A DNA stretch of 64,000 bases from the NCBI GenBank assembly GCA_903820505.1, contig CAIJHQ010000062.1, positions 118,862 to 182,861 on the forward strand, in the 5' to 3' direction. The position numbers and the translations under genes are program-made. Source of the DNA: Candidatus Omnitrophota bacterium (lineage in GTDB: Bacteria; Omnitrophota; Omnitrophia; Omnitrophales; Aquincolibacteriaceae). The notes under the pieces are model-generated. The model did not search any database. It was not told where the DNA came from and saw nothing but the letters and a program-made list of their open reading frames with translations. This document shows, piece by piece, positions 52,613 to 61,156 of the stretch (position 1 is its first letter; each line of letters starts with the position of its first letter).

Positions 52613-53707
52613 CTATACCGAAAAACGGAAAAGCATGACGTCGCCGTCCTGGGTCTCGTATTCCTTGCCCTCGATACGCAGCAAACCCTTTTCCTTCACG
52701 GCGGCCTGGGAGCCGTACTTCAGAAGATCTTCATACCGCATGACCTCGGCACGGATGAACCCGCGTTCAAAATCGGAGTGGATCACGCCCGCGGCCTGCG
52801 GCGCTTTCGAGCCTTTCCTTACGGTCCACGCGCGAACCTCTTTCTCGCCGGCCGTGAAATAAGTGATGAGTTGGAGCGCCTGATAACCGTGCCGGATCAA
52901 GGAATTCAACCCGGGCTCTTCGAGACCCAGGTCCTTGAGAAAGATTTTTTGGTCGTCTTCGCTCAGATCGATCAGCTCCGACTCGACTTTTCCCGAGATC
53001 ACCACGACCTCGGCTTTCTCCCTGGCGGCGATCTGCCGGACGACTTCTACCCATTTCCCTCCGGCCGGAAGGTCATTTTCGGCAACGTTCGCGCAATAAA
53101 GCACGGTCTTAAGCGTAATAAAGGCCATATCCTTGATCAGTTTTTTTTCTTCCTCGGTCAACCCGATACGCCGGAGCGGCGTTCCCGCCTCGAGCGCTTT
53201 TTTGACCTTCTCGTAGACGGGCATTTTTTCTTTGGAATCTTTGTCCCCCGTTTTCGCGAGCTTCTCGGTCTTTTCATAACGCGTATTGATGGTGTCGAGA
53301 TCTTTCAGGCAGAGTTCCGTGTCGATCACCTCGACGTCGCGTTCGGGATCGATGCTGCCGGAAACATGGACGATGTTCGGGTCCTCGAAACATCGCACGA
53401 CGTGAAGAATCGCTTCGACCTCTTTGATGTGTCCGAGGAACTGGTTCCCGAGGCCTTCCCCTTTGGAGGCGCCGGCGACGAGCCCCGCGATGTCATAAAA
53501 CTCGACCGTGGTGGGCGTCGTCTTCTGCGGGTTGAAAAGCTTGCTGATATCCCAGAGGCGCTGGTCCGGGACCGGCACCATCCCGACGTTCGGCTCGATG
53601 GTGCAAAAAGGATAGTTCGACGCGGCGGCATGAGCCTTGGCGATCGCGTTAAAGATGGTCGATTTGCCGACGTTCGGAAGACCGACGATCCCGCATTTGA
53701 ATCCCAT
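52613..53707 (-). CDS. ychF: Redox-regulated ATPase YchF
   Basis: A 364-residue Obg-related P-loop ATPase that binds ribosomes. G1 GLPNVGKSTIFNAI near residue 8; the G4 position is NVAEND in place of the usual NKxD, the change that shifts this family to ATP. A coiled-coil insertion lies in the middle (about 130-200), and the C-terminal TGS domain ends with the conserved MLFRFSV. Length is standard. Confidence 0.95.
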   Translation of the reverse strand: MGFKCGIVGLPNVGKSTIFNAIAKAHAAASNYPFCTIEPNVGMVPVPDQRLWDISKLFNPQKTTPTTVEFYDIAGLVAGASKGEGLGNQFLGHIKEVEAILHVVRCFEDPNIVHVSGSIDPERDVEVIDTELCLKDLDTINTRYEKTEKLAKTGDKDSKEKMPVYEKVKKALEAGTPLRRIGLTEEEKKLIKDMAFITLKTVLYCANVAENDLPAGGKWVEVVRQIAAREKAEVVVISGKVESELIDLSEDDQKIFLKDLGLEEPGLNSLIRHGYQALQLITYFTAGEKEVRAWTVRKGSKAPQAAGVIHSDFERGFIRAEVMRYEDLLKYGSQAAVKEKGLLRIEGKEYETQDGDVMLFRFSV

Positions 53708-54039
53708 GATGAGCTCCCTTAGGGGTTAAAAGACAGAGGACTATAACAAAAAAGACCTCTGAAAGAAAGCGCGAAGGACAACTTTTAGGCCATTTCTCCC
53801 TCACCGTACACTTCCGATAGCTCTCAACTCCGGAATATAACTGTTTAATAAACCATTAACTTGGTCACTTTCTGTTTTTATAATGGTTGTCTGAAGTGTC
53901 CAAGCGCCCTTTCCGAACAGTCCCCATTAGATCCATTGGTTAATCGTCAGATTTTATTAAAAAAATGAAAATACGACTTGACTTTATTACATAATATGCA
54001 TAAAATATATGCATATTCGACATATTTAAGGAGGTTCCA
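53708..54039. other. Divergent intergenic region before the propeller gene
   Basis: The stretch between ychF and the exported protein gene is A+T-rich in its right half. It holds a short stem near 53736-53760 (AGAGG.. with CCTCT), the promoter at 53978-54006 and two exact ATATGCAT palindromes at 53994-54001 and 54007-54014 flanking and overlapping the -10. No RNA gene or coding frame was seen. Confidence 0.5.
53978..54016 (+). promoter_or_regulatory. Promoter with paired ATATGCAT palindromes (candidate operator)
   Basis: TTGACT (53978-53983) and TAAAAT (54001-54006) are 17 bases apart. The palindrome ATATGCAT occurs at 53994-54001 and again 13 bases later at 54007-54014, so a bound repressor would cover the -10. 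The ribosome site AAGGAGG lies six bases before the ATG. Confidence 0.6.
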
Positions 54040-55731
54040 ATGCTGTGTAAATCTACAAAAAGATTAGGTCTTGTTGTATTGACCGCTTCGCTTGCCGCGC
54101 TTCTTTATCTTCCGAAGGGCCGAGCGGATTGGCAGAAACCCCTGCAGCCGCCCAACCCGGGTGACCTCACATGTGTACTCGCCCACCCCCTCGAACCCAC
54201 GAAGGTCCTGGCGACATCGAGCCACCAGCTTTTTGAGAATGATCCGGGAAGCGGCCAATGGCGCACGCTGTGGTCCGAAGGAAGCTCGTCATCGCGGGTT
54301 CGCCGCATCATTTCCTTTGAATTCTTGCCGGGCCACGTCTTCATCCTGATGAACCAAAACGTTTACATGGGTGATCTCAAAGCGCGGCGCTGGCAAAAGA
54401 TCTACGAGGACAGAAAGAACAGCTCGGGCAATGTCCTCTCTTTTGCGGTCGATCCCCGTGACCCGAACCGCTGGTTCCTGGGAACGCAAACAGGTCTTTT
54501 CGGATCCGTGAACGCCGGAAAGTCCTGGAGCCGTTCCGGCTGTTTTACGGCAAGACACCCGGTCTTCATTCTCCTTTTTGCCGCGGACCGTCTTTTTATC
54601 GGCGACGCGAACACGCTGCATGTCCTAAAACCTTCGGGGGAAACCCAGCAGGCCTTCGCGCTTCCCGGTGCGTCGCCTGCCACAGACATTCTGTCTTCCT
54701 ATGATCTTCCGGACGGAACGCTCCTCGAAGAAGAAACGGCGGCAGCATCGGAACTCTTTGACCTGATCGTTTCTAAGAACGATTCAAAAATGCTGTGGCT
54801 CGGTACTTCCAAGGGCGTGTTTGAAAGCAATGACCGCGGCGTCAGTTGGCACGCCCTTTCGTCCAGCGGGCTTCAAAGCACGGAGATCCGCCGGTTGGCC
54901 TATTCGGAAAAAGCCAACCGCCTGTACGCCGCGACGCCACGCGGCATCTATTCTTTTTCACGTTCCCGTAACGTATGGGAGGAGCTCTACCGCGGGCTGG
55001 CGCAAAAAGAGGCTGAGAGCATCGCCTTGATCGAAGGCGCGCAGGAATCTCTGGCAGCGATCACGGCGGAGGGACTGATGCGGTTCACGATCGCTCCGGG
55101 GGAAGTCAACTTACCGGGAACTTTTCAACCGTCCGCGGAACTCCTGGAACTTTTCCGGGAATTGCTCCGCCGTGAACCCGGCGTCCGGGAACTCCACCGG
55201 GCCGTGATCCGCTACGCGAACGTTTCGAACGGAAAGATCAAGCGCTGGCACGTCGGCTCCCGGGTCGCGGCCCTTCTTCCGACCCTTTCGTTCGGAAAAG
55301 ATTATTCGGTCGGCAATAATATCGACCTTGACCGCGGCGGAACGAACGATCCCGACAGGTTCATCAACGGTCCCTATGACGTCAATAAGGGGTGGGATGC
55401 GCGCGTGGGCTGGGATCTGGGAGACGCGGTCTACAGTTCGGATCAGACCTCCATCGACTCCAGGGAAAAGATGATGGTCGAGCTCCGTAACGACCTGTTA
55501 TCGGAGGCCACGCGCATCTATTACGAAAGGCGCCGTCTTCAGATCGGTTTCCTCTTCACTCCGCCCGCCACGGAACAGGAACATCTGGAAGGACTTTTGA
55601 GGATCGATGAACTGACCGCGCTGCTTGATGGTCTGTCGAACGGTTTCTTCAGCAAACAGCTTGCGCGGATCTATCGGGAAAAGCCGGAATTGGATCGGCT
55701 GTGGGCGTATCAGAAAACGGGTAACGGATGA
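54040..55731 (+). CDS. Exported beta-propeller-like (BNR/YCF48-type repeat) protein
   Basis: A 563-residue exported protein. The signal peptide (RLGLVVLTASLAALLYLP) is cleaved near ADW at about 30. Residues 40-350 hold repeats of the photosystem-assembly/BNR kind: FLGTQTGLFGSVNAGKSWSRSG, WLGTSKGVFESNDRGVSWHALSSSGL, LYAATPRGIYSF; each pairs a G-T-x-x-G-L/V-F strand with an asp-box-like S-x-D/N-x-G-x-S-W. The last 200 residues are helical and charged and contain a short DLDRGGTNDPDRF segment. Family unassigned; such propellers bind proteins or glycans. Strong promoter, palindromic operator and ideal ribosome site suggest regulated, high expression. Confidence 0.75.
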   Translation: MLCKSTKRLGLVVLTASLAALLYLPKGRADWQKPLQPPNPGDLTCVLAHPLEPTKVLATSSHQLFENDPGSGQWRTLWSEGSSSSRVRRIISFEFLPGHVFILMNQNVYMGDLKARRWQKIYEDRKNSSGNVLSFAVDPRDPNRWFLGTQTGLFGSVNAGKSWSRSGCFTARHPVFILLFAADRLFIGDANTLHVLKPSGETQQAFALPGASPATDILSSYDLPDGTLLEEETAAASELFDLIVSKNDSKMLWLGTSKGVFESNDRGVSWHALSSSGLQSTEIRRLAYSEKANRLYAATPRGIYSFSRSRNVWEELYRGLAQKEAESIALIEGAQESLAAITAEGLMRFTIAPGEVNLPGTFQPSAELLELFRELLRREPGVRELHRAVIRYANVSNGKIKRWHVGSRVAALLPTLSFGKDYSVGNNIDLDRGGTNDPDRFINGPYDVNKGWDARVGWDLGDAVYSSDQTSIDSREKMMVELRNDLLSEATRIYYERRRLQIGFLFTPPATEQEHLEGLLRIDELTALLDGLSNGFFSKQLARIYREKPELDRLWAYQKTGNG

Positions 55732-55777
55732 CGGATGGAGAATGGCGTAAAAACAATCCATGAAGGAGGGAGCGAGA

Positions 55778-56341
55778 ATGGAAGATGGAAAATACGGTCA
55801 GGGATGGCGGAAGGTAAATAGCGGAGGACGTTTTTCTAAAACCCCTCATCAAAACAATGAGGTAAAACAAGCCCCCGGAAAAGAGCCTGATAAAAAAGCG
55901 ATCCAGAATTTTCGAGACTTGAAGATCTGGCAACTTGGCAAAGAGATCGTTGTAGAAACTTACAAGATCACTCGCGGTCTGCCCAGCGAAGAACTGTATG
56001 GGCTAACAACTCAGATGCGTAGAGCGGCGGTCTCTATTCCCAGTAATATCAGTGAAGGACACAGCCGAAGGGCCACAAAAGACTACCAGCGATTCCTCAA
56101 TATTGCCGCCGGATCTTGCTCCGAACTAGAAACACAAGTTGAGATATCTTTGGAACTAGGCTATCTGAAAGAGGCTATGTGTGAGGGTGTCATGGAGAAA
56201 ATCGATCACGAAAGGCGTATGCTTCGCAAGCTTATTGGCAAGCTTTCAGAAAGCTCCATCCTCCATCCGCTCCCCGCCATCCAGGACAAGGAACGAGTTT
56301 CCGCCTTGCGGGCAGGCGTCCCGAGTCCCTTGCAGTACTGA
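55778..56341 (+). CDS. Four-helix bundle protein (23S rRNA intervening-sequence family)
   Basis: A 187-residue protein whose core (about 45-160) is the four-helix bundle family first described from 23S rRNA intervening sequences: FRDLKIWQLGKEIVVETYKIT, GLTTQMRRAAVSIPSNISEGHSR and LNIAAGSCSELETQVEISLELGYL are diagnostic. The ATG at 55778 has AAGGAGGGAG; 55760 is an alternative. The first 40 residues and the last 30 are unlike the family and come from sequence resembling neighbouring intergenic DNA, so the flanks may be recruited. It is not within an rRNA gene here. Function unknown. Confidence 0.88.
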   Translation: MEDGKYGQGWRKVNSGGRFSKTPHQNNEVKQAPGKEPDKKAIQNFRDLKIWQLGKEIVVETYKITRGLPSEELYGLTTQMRRAAVSIPSNISEGHSRRATKDYQRFLNIAAGSCSELETQVEISLELGYLKEAMCEGVMEKIDHERRMLRKLIGKLSESSILHPLPAIQDKERVSALRAGVPSPLQY

Positions 56342-56345
56342 ACAG

Positions 56346-57380
56346 CTACTCCGTACGCCGTGCGCGGTCCAGGCGTAGCTGCCCGCACGCCGCATCGATC
56401 TCCTGGCCCGCGGTCTGGCGTAGCATGACCCGGACCCCTTTCTTTTCCAGGGTCCGGCAGAAGTTCTGAACGGTTTGCGCGGAAGGCGGCTTGTGGCCGA
56501 ACTCGCTGACCGGATTGTAAGGAATGATATTGACCTTGGCCTTGAGGGGCTTCGCGATCGCCGCGACTCCCAGAGCTTCTTCCCCGGAATCGTTGACGCC
56601 CTCGATCAGCGTATACTCAAAGGTGATCTCGCGCTTCAGGTCCCGGTTGATCTTTTTCAGGACCGCGACCAGTTCTTTGAGTGAATAGCGCCGGTTGATG
56701 GGCACGAGCTCGCTGCGGACCTCTTCCTTGCTGGAATGCAGCGACACCGAAAGCCTGACACGACCGTCCACGAGCCTGACGAATTCCAGGATCTTCGGCG
56801 TGATCCCGGCGGTGGATACCGTGACGCGCCTCGCGCCGAGCGCGAAACCCCACGGCTCGGTCAGGAGACGGACCGCTTTCAGCGTCGACTCGAAATTATC
56901 GAGCGGTTCGCCCATTCCCATGAAAACCACGTTCGTGATCTTCCGGCCCGTCTGGCGCGCGATCCGGGCGACCTGCTCGACGATCTCGCCGGCCGAGAGG
57001 TTCCGGATGAAAGGCCCTTTCCCGCTCGCGCAAAAAACGCATTTCACCTTGCAGCCCAATTGGGTCGAAACACAGACCGTCTCGCGGCCCTTTTGAGAGA
57101 TCAGGACGCTTTCGAGCAAATGCCCGTCCTCTGTTTCGAAAAGGAATTTGCTGGATCCCGCGTCCGCACCGAGTTTTTCAACGGGACGGAGCGCGGTCAG
57201 CCGGAATTTTTGGGCGATCTTTGCGCGCGTGGCGGCCGGAAGTGCGGGGACCTCGTCCCAGCTCAAGGCATTCTTCTTATAGATCCTCTCAAGGAGCTGG
57301 GTCGCGCGATATTTCGGAAGTCCGAACGACGCGACAAGCGCTTCGATCTCCCGGAGGTCTAGACCGTAGATGGATTCCAT
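56346..57380 (-). CDS. rlmN: 23S rRNA/tRNA (adenine-C2)-methyltransferase RlmN
   Basis: A 344-residue radical-SAM enzyme that methylates A2503 of 23S rRNA and A37 of some tRNAs. The cluster motif C-x3-C-x2-C is in GCKVKCVFCASG near residue 111. Also visible: VFMGMGEPLDN, RRVTVSTAGITPKI, SLHSSKEEVRSELVPIN and the late LRQTAGQEIDAACGQL containing the catalytic-cysteine region. The start gives the typical N terminus ESIYGLDLREIEALV. Confidence 0.95.
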   Translation of the reverse strand: MESIYGLDLREIEALVASFGLPKYRATQLLERIYKKNALSWDEVPALPAATRAKIAQKFRLTALRPVEKLGADAGSSKFLFETEDGHLLESVLISQKGRETVCVSTQLGCKVKCVFCASGKGPFIRNLSAGEIVEQVARIARQTGRKITNVVFMGMGEPLDNFESTLKAVRLLTEPWGFALGARRVTVSTAGITPKILEFVRLVDGRVRLSVSLHSSKEEVRSELVPINRRYSLKELVAVLKKINRDLKREITFEYTLIEGVNDSGEEALGVAAIAKPLKAKVNIIPYNPVSEFGHKPPSAQTVQNFCRTLEKKGVRVMLRQTAGQEIDAACGQLRLDRARRTE

Positions 57381-57429
57381 AAAAGACCGACTCGCCGGCC
57401 GGATCCCGGCCCCTTCGGAGCGGATGGGC

Positions 57430-58407
57430 TCAGATCCATTTTTTCAGCTTCATCCACAGGAACATCCCGACAGAGGACAGGACGCAAAGCGTGAGAGCGA
57501 ACGAATAGCCGAAGGGCCACTGGAGTTCGGGCATGTGCTTGAAGTTCATCCCGTAAATGCTCGCGATAATGACCGGCGGCATCGTCACCGTCGCCAGAAC
57601 GGTCAAGCGTTTCAAGACCTCGTTCAGCCGGAACGAGGAATAGGAAAAATAGACCTGCAGGATGTTGTTGAGATTTTCATGATAGGTCTCCGCCATCCCG
57701 TGGATACGGAACAGATGGTCGTAGATATCGCGAAAATACATCAGGTGTTTTTGTTTTATAAAACGGCTTGGGTTCCTCGTCAGCGAATAAAGAGTGTCCC
57801 GCTGGGGGCCGATGATGCGCCGGAGGTCAAAGACGTCCTGCTTGATCCGCAAAAGCGTCTGAAGAAAATCTTTTGACGCGTGACGGAACATGTCCCTTTC
57901 GAGGGCGTCGATCCTGACGTCGTAATCGCCGAGGACCGGCAGGTAATTATCCACGAGATGGTCGAGGATCTGGTGCACCAGCATGTCGGAACCTTCCCCC
58001 ATGGCCGTGGCCGGTTTTTTCAGCGCGAGATCGCGGACCTGCGTCGTGCAACTCAGGGGTTCCTGATGAAAGGTCACGACATAATTTTCCCCGACAAAAA
58101 TGTCCAGCTCGGTCGTCCTTAGCTCCTTGTGCTTTCCGTTCTGCTTCAGTGCGAGCGCGTGAACGACCAAAAAGAGATATTCCTCATAGTCGTCGACCTT
58201 GGGATGGGATTGGTCCGTAATGCAGTCCTCGATCGCCAGGGGATGGAAATTGAAGATCTCAACGAGGGAATCGCTCTCAAACTCGGTCGGAGCCTCAAGA
58301 TCGATCCAAAGAAGCCCGCTCTTTTCCCCGAGAAGCGAAAAGAGGCGTTCCCGCGGGAGGTTCGTCGCGAGCTCGGCGCCTTTTTTAAAGAAAAAACTGG
58401 TCAGCAT
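57430..58407 (-). CDS. corA: CorA-type magnesium/cobalt transporter
   Basis: A 325-residue inner-membrane divalent-cation channel. The cytoplasmic N-terminal domain (about 1-260) is followed by two membrane helices, with the signature YGMNFKHMPEL between them and a positively charged C terminus (LKKWI). AAAAGGAG precedes the ATG. The central QTLLRIKQDVFDLRRIIGPQRD helix is the long stalk helix of the family. It is divergent from the response-regulator gene. Confidence 0.95.
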   Translation of the reverse strand: MLTSFFFKKGAELATNLPRERLFSLLGEKSGLLWIDLEAPTEFESDSLVEIFNFHPLAIEDCITDQSHPKVDDYEEYLFLVVHALALKQNGKHKELRTTELDIFVGENYVVTFHQEPLSCTTQVRDLALKKPATAMGEGSDMLVHQILDHLVDNYLPVLGDYDVRIDALERDMFRHASKDFLQTLLRIKQDVFDLRRIIGPQRDTLYSLTRNPSRFIKQKHLMYFRDIYDHLFRIHGMAETYHENLNNILQVYFSYSSFRLNEVLKRLTVLATVTMPPVIIASIYGMNFKHMPELQWPFGYSFALTLCVLSSVGMFLWMKLKKWI

Positions 58408-58524
58408 GCCATCTCCTTTTTTATACGGGTAGATAATAACAACTCGGCAATTTATTAGCGACTGAAATTTCTCGGCGGATGCGCGGTCCCGGACCGGCAG
58501 TTTTGCCTCATTTCATTTTATTGT

Positions 58525-58553
58525 TTCGGGTCATTACCGTATTGCCTTATAAT
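58525..58553 (+). promoter_or_regulatory. Putative promoter for the response regulator
   Basis: A perfect TATAAT (58548-58553) is preceded, 17 bases away, by a weak TTCGGG (58525-58530). Its predicted start (about 58560) supports the GTG at 58582 over the ATG at 58552. Confidence 0.5.
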
Positions 58554-58581
58554 GCATTCACATGCGGGGAGGGTAAAGACC

Positions 58582-58962
58582 GTGCCTAAAAGAATCCTGA
58601 TCATTGATGACGAGCCTGAGATCTGCAATATGGTAACGGAGTTCCTCATAGACTCCGGATATGCCGCCTCCTACGCCCTGAACGGCCCAGAAGGGCTGTC
58701 GTTGATCGAAAAAAATCCCCCTTCCCTCGTGCTTCTTGATGTCGGTTTGCCGGGCATGGGAGGCGTCGAGGTCATGCGCGAGATCCATGAAAAACACCCT
58801 TCCCTCCCCGTGATCATTTTGACCGGCTACAAGGACACCGACACGGTCAAAAAACTGGCCGAATACGGCGCCTGTGAGTACCTGACGAAGCCCATCAATC
58901 TGGAAACGCTCCTTAATCAATTCGTCAAAGATATCATCGGCCCGCCCCACGAAAAAGTCTGA
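58582..58962 (+). CDS. Single-domain response regulator (CheY-like)
   Basis: A 126-residue receiver domain with no output domain. The start is GTG with a GGGGAGGG ribosome site. The acidic pair is IIDDEPE, the phospho-acceptor aspartate is in VLLDVGLPGMGG (near residue 52), the switch threonine in VIILTGYKDTD and the conserved lysine in EYLTKPINLETL. No histidine kinase is nearby. Such proteins act by protein-protein contact. Confidence 0.92.
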   Translation: MPKRILIIDDEPEICNMVTEFLIDSGYAASYALNGPEGLSLIEKNPPSLVLLDVGLPGMGGVEVMREIHEKHPSLPVIILTGYKDTDTVKKLAEYGACEYLTKPINLETLLNQFVKDIIGPPHEKV

Positions 58963-59316
58963 TCGAAGCGCTCTCTTCTGTGGATGTCGCAACAAGGGGT
59001 TGTCCTGCGTGGACTCTGTGATCAGCAGCGTCTTTTAAAAAGATCAATGGTGGCATCTGCCGTACGAGGCCTTCCTTGAGCCTCGACGGCAACGTCGTTT
59101 TACAAAGGTAAAACGGAGGGAGTCGCCGAAAGCCCAATGCTTTCGGCATTCCGCTCGGTCTTGACGACCTTCGCTTCAGGATTCGCTCTTACGAGCGAAT
59201 ATCGTAAACGGTATCCCTTTAACCATTACAACGCCGCGGTTTTACAAAGATAAAACGACCCGATGACGGCGGCTTCCTTAGCCGCCGCTTCGGCCGTCAT
59301 TGATCAACAAGATCAA
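58963..59316. repeat. Gene-free stretch with hairpins and tRNA-flank-like fragments
   Basis: No gene is supported. Perfect or near-perfect hairpins are GTTTTAC/GTAAAAC at 59097-59114, a near copy at 59239-59256, and ATTCGCTC/GAGCGAAT at 59181-59200. Short stretches (AGATCAATGG near 59040, CGGAGGGAGT near 59114) repeat parts of the tRNA-Ser(TGA) end and its flank, so the region looks like degraded copies of that module. The intact module is 59253-59319. Confidence 0.5.
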
Positions 59317-59319
59317 TGG
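59253..59319 (-). repeat. tRNA-Ser 3' module, copy 2
   Basis: Matches 18132-18198 at 59 of 67 positions and begins at the encoded CCA of tRNA-Ser(TGA). The hairpin here is ATTGATC/GATCAAT (59299-59317), where the copy at 18178-18196 has ATCGATC/GATCGAT. Confidence 0.7.
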
Positions 59320-59406
59320 CGGAGGGAGTAGGATTCGAACCTACGAGGCGCTTGCGCGCCTAACGGTTTTCAAGACCGCCGCATTCGACCGCTCTGCCAT
59401 CCCTCC
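59317..59406 (-). tRNA. tRNA-Ser (anticodon TGA)
   Basis: On the minus strand: acceptor stem GGAGGGA/TCCCTCC, anticodon loop CTTGAAA with anticodon TGA in a GCGGT/ACCGT stem, a long variable arm (AGGCGCGCAAGCGCCT region) and T arm GTAGGTTCGAATCCTAC. Discriminator G with encoded CCA. D-arm and variable arm resemble the tRNA-Ser(CGA) gene at 18196. Confidence 0.95.
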
Positions 59407-59447
59407 ACTCATGACCTCTACTCGGCCATTAATAACCGGCGGCAAAG

Positions 59448-59546
59448 CCGCCGCATTCGACCGCTCTGTCCTGCCTATGATCGACATTCCATCGGAAGGC
59501 AGGACTGCCCTGATTTCCCTATTGTTTTATTTATCAAAATCAGGGC
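59448..59546. repeat. tRNA-Ser fragment and inverted-repeat element
   Basis: A 21-base exact copy of the 5' half of tRNA-Ser(TGA) (59376-59396) lies at 59448-59468. Just beyond, GCCCTGATTT (59507-59516) and AAATCAGGGC (59537-59546) form a perfect 10-bp inverted repeat with a 20-base A+T-rich loop. Its ends (CAGGACTGCC) resemble the boundary of the 88-bp repeat. Confidence 0.6.
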
Positions 59547-59571
59547 TGCCATCCCTCCTCAATGAGCGCAA

Positions 59572-59603
59572 AAGTTGACGTTCCTGCTAAGGAACGTCAA
59601 CTT
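59572..59603 (-). terminator. Strong hairpin terminator downstream of tadA
   Basis: A perfect 13-bp stem (AAGTTGACGTTCC/GGAACGTCAACTT) with a six-base loop. On the minus strand it is followed by TTTT, 53 bases after the tadA stop. Confidence 0.65.
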
Positions 59604-59655
59604 CCCCGCGCGAATTGATCCCGTGAGCCTGCGGCCCAGCAGGTGAAACGGGATT

Positions 59656-60162
59656 TCAACGCTTTTCTTTCCGTAAAGTTTTAAAGAATTCGCTCAAAAG
59701 GAACTTTGCCTCGTTCGCCATCACGCCGCCGGTCACTTTCACGCGGTGGTTCAAACGGTCATCCTCGGTAATATGATAAAGGCTGTGACAGGCGCCGGCC
59801 TTCGGGTCCCGGGCCCCGTAAACCAATTGCGCGCACTTGGTCATGACGAGCGCCCCGGCGCACATCGGACACGGCTCCAAAGTCACGTAAAGCGTCGCGC
59901 CCTCAAGCGAACCACGGTGTTCCTTCGCGTGCGCGGGCCGGGCTTCCGGCGTCTGACTCAGGGCTTCCGAGGCTTGCGTGAGAGCGATCATTTCCGCGTG
60001 GGCCGTCGGGTCATGAAGCATTTCCATCTGGTTATACGCCCGCGCGATGATCTTGTTCTTCCAGACCACCACCGCGCCCACCGGCACCTCACCTTTTTCC
60101 AAAGCGATCGCCGCCTGCTTGATAGCCTCTTTCATGTAATGTTCGCGGTCCGGTTTTTCCAT
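59656..60162 (-). CDS. tadA: tRNA-specific adenosine deaminase
   Basis: TadA converts A34 to inosine in tRNA-Arg(ACG). The 168-residue protein has the zinc and catalytic motifs TAHAEMIAL (His, Glu) and [12 protein letters not shown] (two Cys), and the C-terminal [14 protein letters not shown] segment. Relative to common TadA proteins about 15 extra residues ([14 protein letters not shown]) lie between the two zinc motifs; this is a known type of variation. It is followed by the terminator at 59572. Confidence 0.93.
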   Translation of the reverse strand: MEKPDREHYMKEAIKQAAIALEKGEVPVGAVVVWKNKIIARAYNQMEMLHDPTAHAEMIALTQASEALSQTPEARPAHAKEHRGSLEGATLYVTLEPCPMCAGALVMTKCAQLVYGARDPKAGACHSLYHITEDDRLNHRVKVTGGVMANEAKFLLSEFFKTLRKEKR

Positions 60163-60201
60163 AAAGAGGATTTATTATAGAGGAAGGAAGCAGGCAGTCA
60201 A

Positions 60202-61059
60202 TTAATGCCTGTCCCCTCCTTCCTTGCAAATCACGGGCAAATCGAGCAGTTTTCTCCAGCTTTCAATCCATCCGTCCTTGTGGGAGGCGTCGGGAAGTGT
60301 TTTTGTCTGAAAGCAACGCCCGTCCCCCATTTTTTTCAGAAAAGATCCCACGGCCGCGAGGGGAATAATAGTGTCCTCTCCCCCGATGAAATGGAGTTGG
60401 GGAACGGCAGCTATTTCACCGGCAACATCCATCGGGTCCAGAGACCCTTCAAACCGGCTGACCCCGTGATAATCGTTCACCAGCGTAGGATCGAGATTTC
60501 CGGCCACTGTGCGTAAACTTTTTACGTCTTTTCGCCTCGCCGCAATAAGCACCGCCACCGCGCCGCCGCCTGAATATCCGATCAAATGGATTTCTGGACT
60601 TTGAGCATCCTTCAAAAACTTGTCGATCGCCTGGCCCACGGAGCGGACGACCTCCTCCGAAAATCTTTTATTCGTCCAGTAAGCCTCATCTTCACACGCG
60701 GAATTCATTTCCACCGGCGTGTATTGGCAGGGCCTCGCGAGATAGACAACGTTCGGGGCTGGATCTTCCGCTGCGAGCGAGAGAGCCAATGGTTCCCGGG
60801 GGGTCGGATCTCCGGAAACCCTCGTCGGGGTCACCCACGCGTAGCCGTCGCCTTCGATATAGACATGAAGCGGCTGACCCGGATTTTGGATGCGGGAATA
60901 AGCGGTTAAAATAAAGGGGTCCGTTCTGACCGTTGTTTTTTGAAGATTACCGCTTGAAGCGACCGTTTCCGCTCTGAAAGACCGCTCCGCAGAAGTGGCG
61001 GCACAGCCGCTCAACAGGAACAAAAAACAAACCGACACGAAGTTTGAAGGTCGACGCAT
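60202..61059 (-). CDS. Lipoprotein alpha/beta-hydrolase
   Basis: A 285-residue lipoprotein: the signal peptide ends in LLSGC (lipobox, Cys near residue 18 from the ATG at 61059; an ATG at 61077 adds six residues). The mature protein is an alpha/beta-hydrolase: the nucleophile elbow GYSGGGAVAVL near residue 157, an aspartate in FIGGEDTIIPL and a final histidine in PDASHKDGW. An internal cysteine pair (PCQYTPVEMNSACEDE) may form a disulfide. Substrate unknown; periplasmic or outer-membrane location is expected. Related to DUF-type hydrolases. Confidence 0.82.
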   Translation of the reverse strand: MRRPSNFVSVCFLFLLSGCAATSAERSFRAETVASSGNLQKTTVRTDPFILTAYSRIQNPGQPLHVYIEGDGYAWVTPTRVSGDPTPREPLALSLAAEDPAPNVVYLARPCQYTPVEMNSACEDEAYWTNKRFSEEVVRSVGQAIDKFLKDAQSPEIHLIGYSGGGAVAVLIAARRKDVKSLRTVAGNLDPTLVNDYHGVSRFEGSLDPMDVAGEIAAVPQLHFIGGEDTIIPLAAVGSFLKKMGDGRCFQTKTLPDASHKDGWIESWRKLLDLPVICKEGGDRH

Positions 61060-61100
61060 GCGGGTATTATAAAACAAAAAACCCGCGCTTTGCGGTAAAG

Positions 61101-61135
61101 AAAAAGGCCCGGTCTCGCGAACCCGAGACCGGGCC
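61101..61135 (-). terminator. Intrinsic terminator of the autotransporter gene
   Basis: A perfect 12-bp stem GGCCCGGTCTCG/CGAGACCGGGCC with a six-base loop is followed on the minus strand by five T residues, 21 bases after the autotransporter stop. On the plus strand TTAAAAAAA follows, so it acts on the minus strand only. Confidence 0.9.
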
Positions 61136-61156
61136 TTAAAAAAATATTACCCGCCG

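Noticed and set aside
51176..53722. An 848-codon plus-strand frame across cysE, rnhA and ychF
   Set aside because: It spans three well-recognised minus-strand genes and has antisense-type composition.
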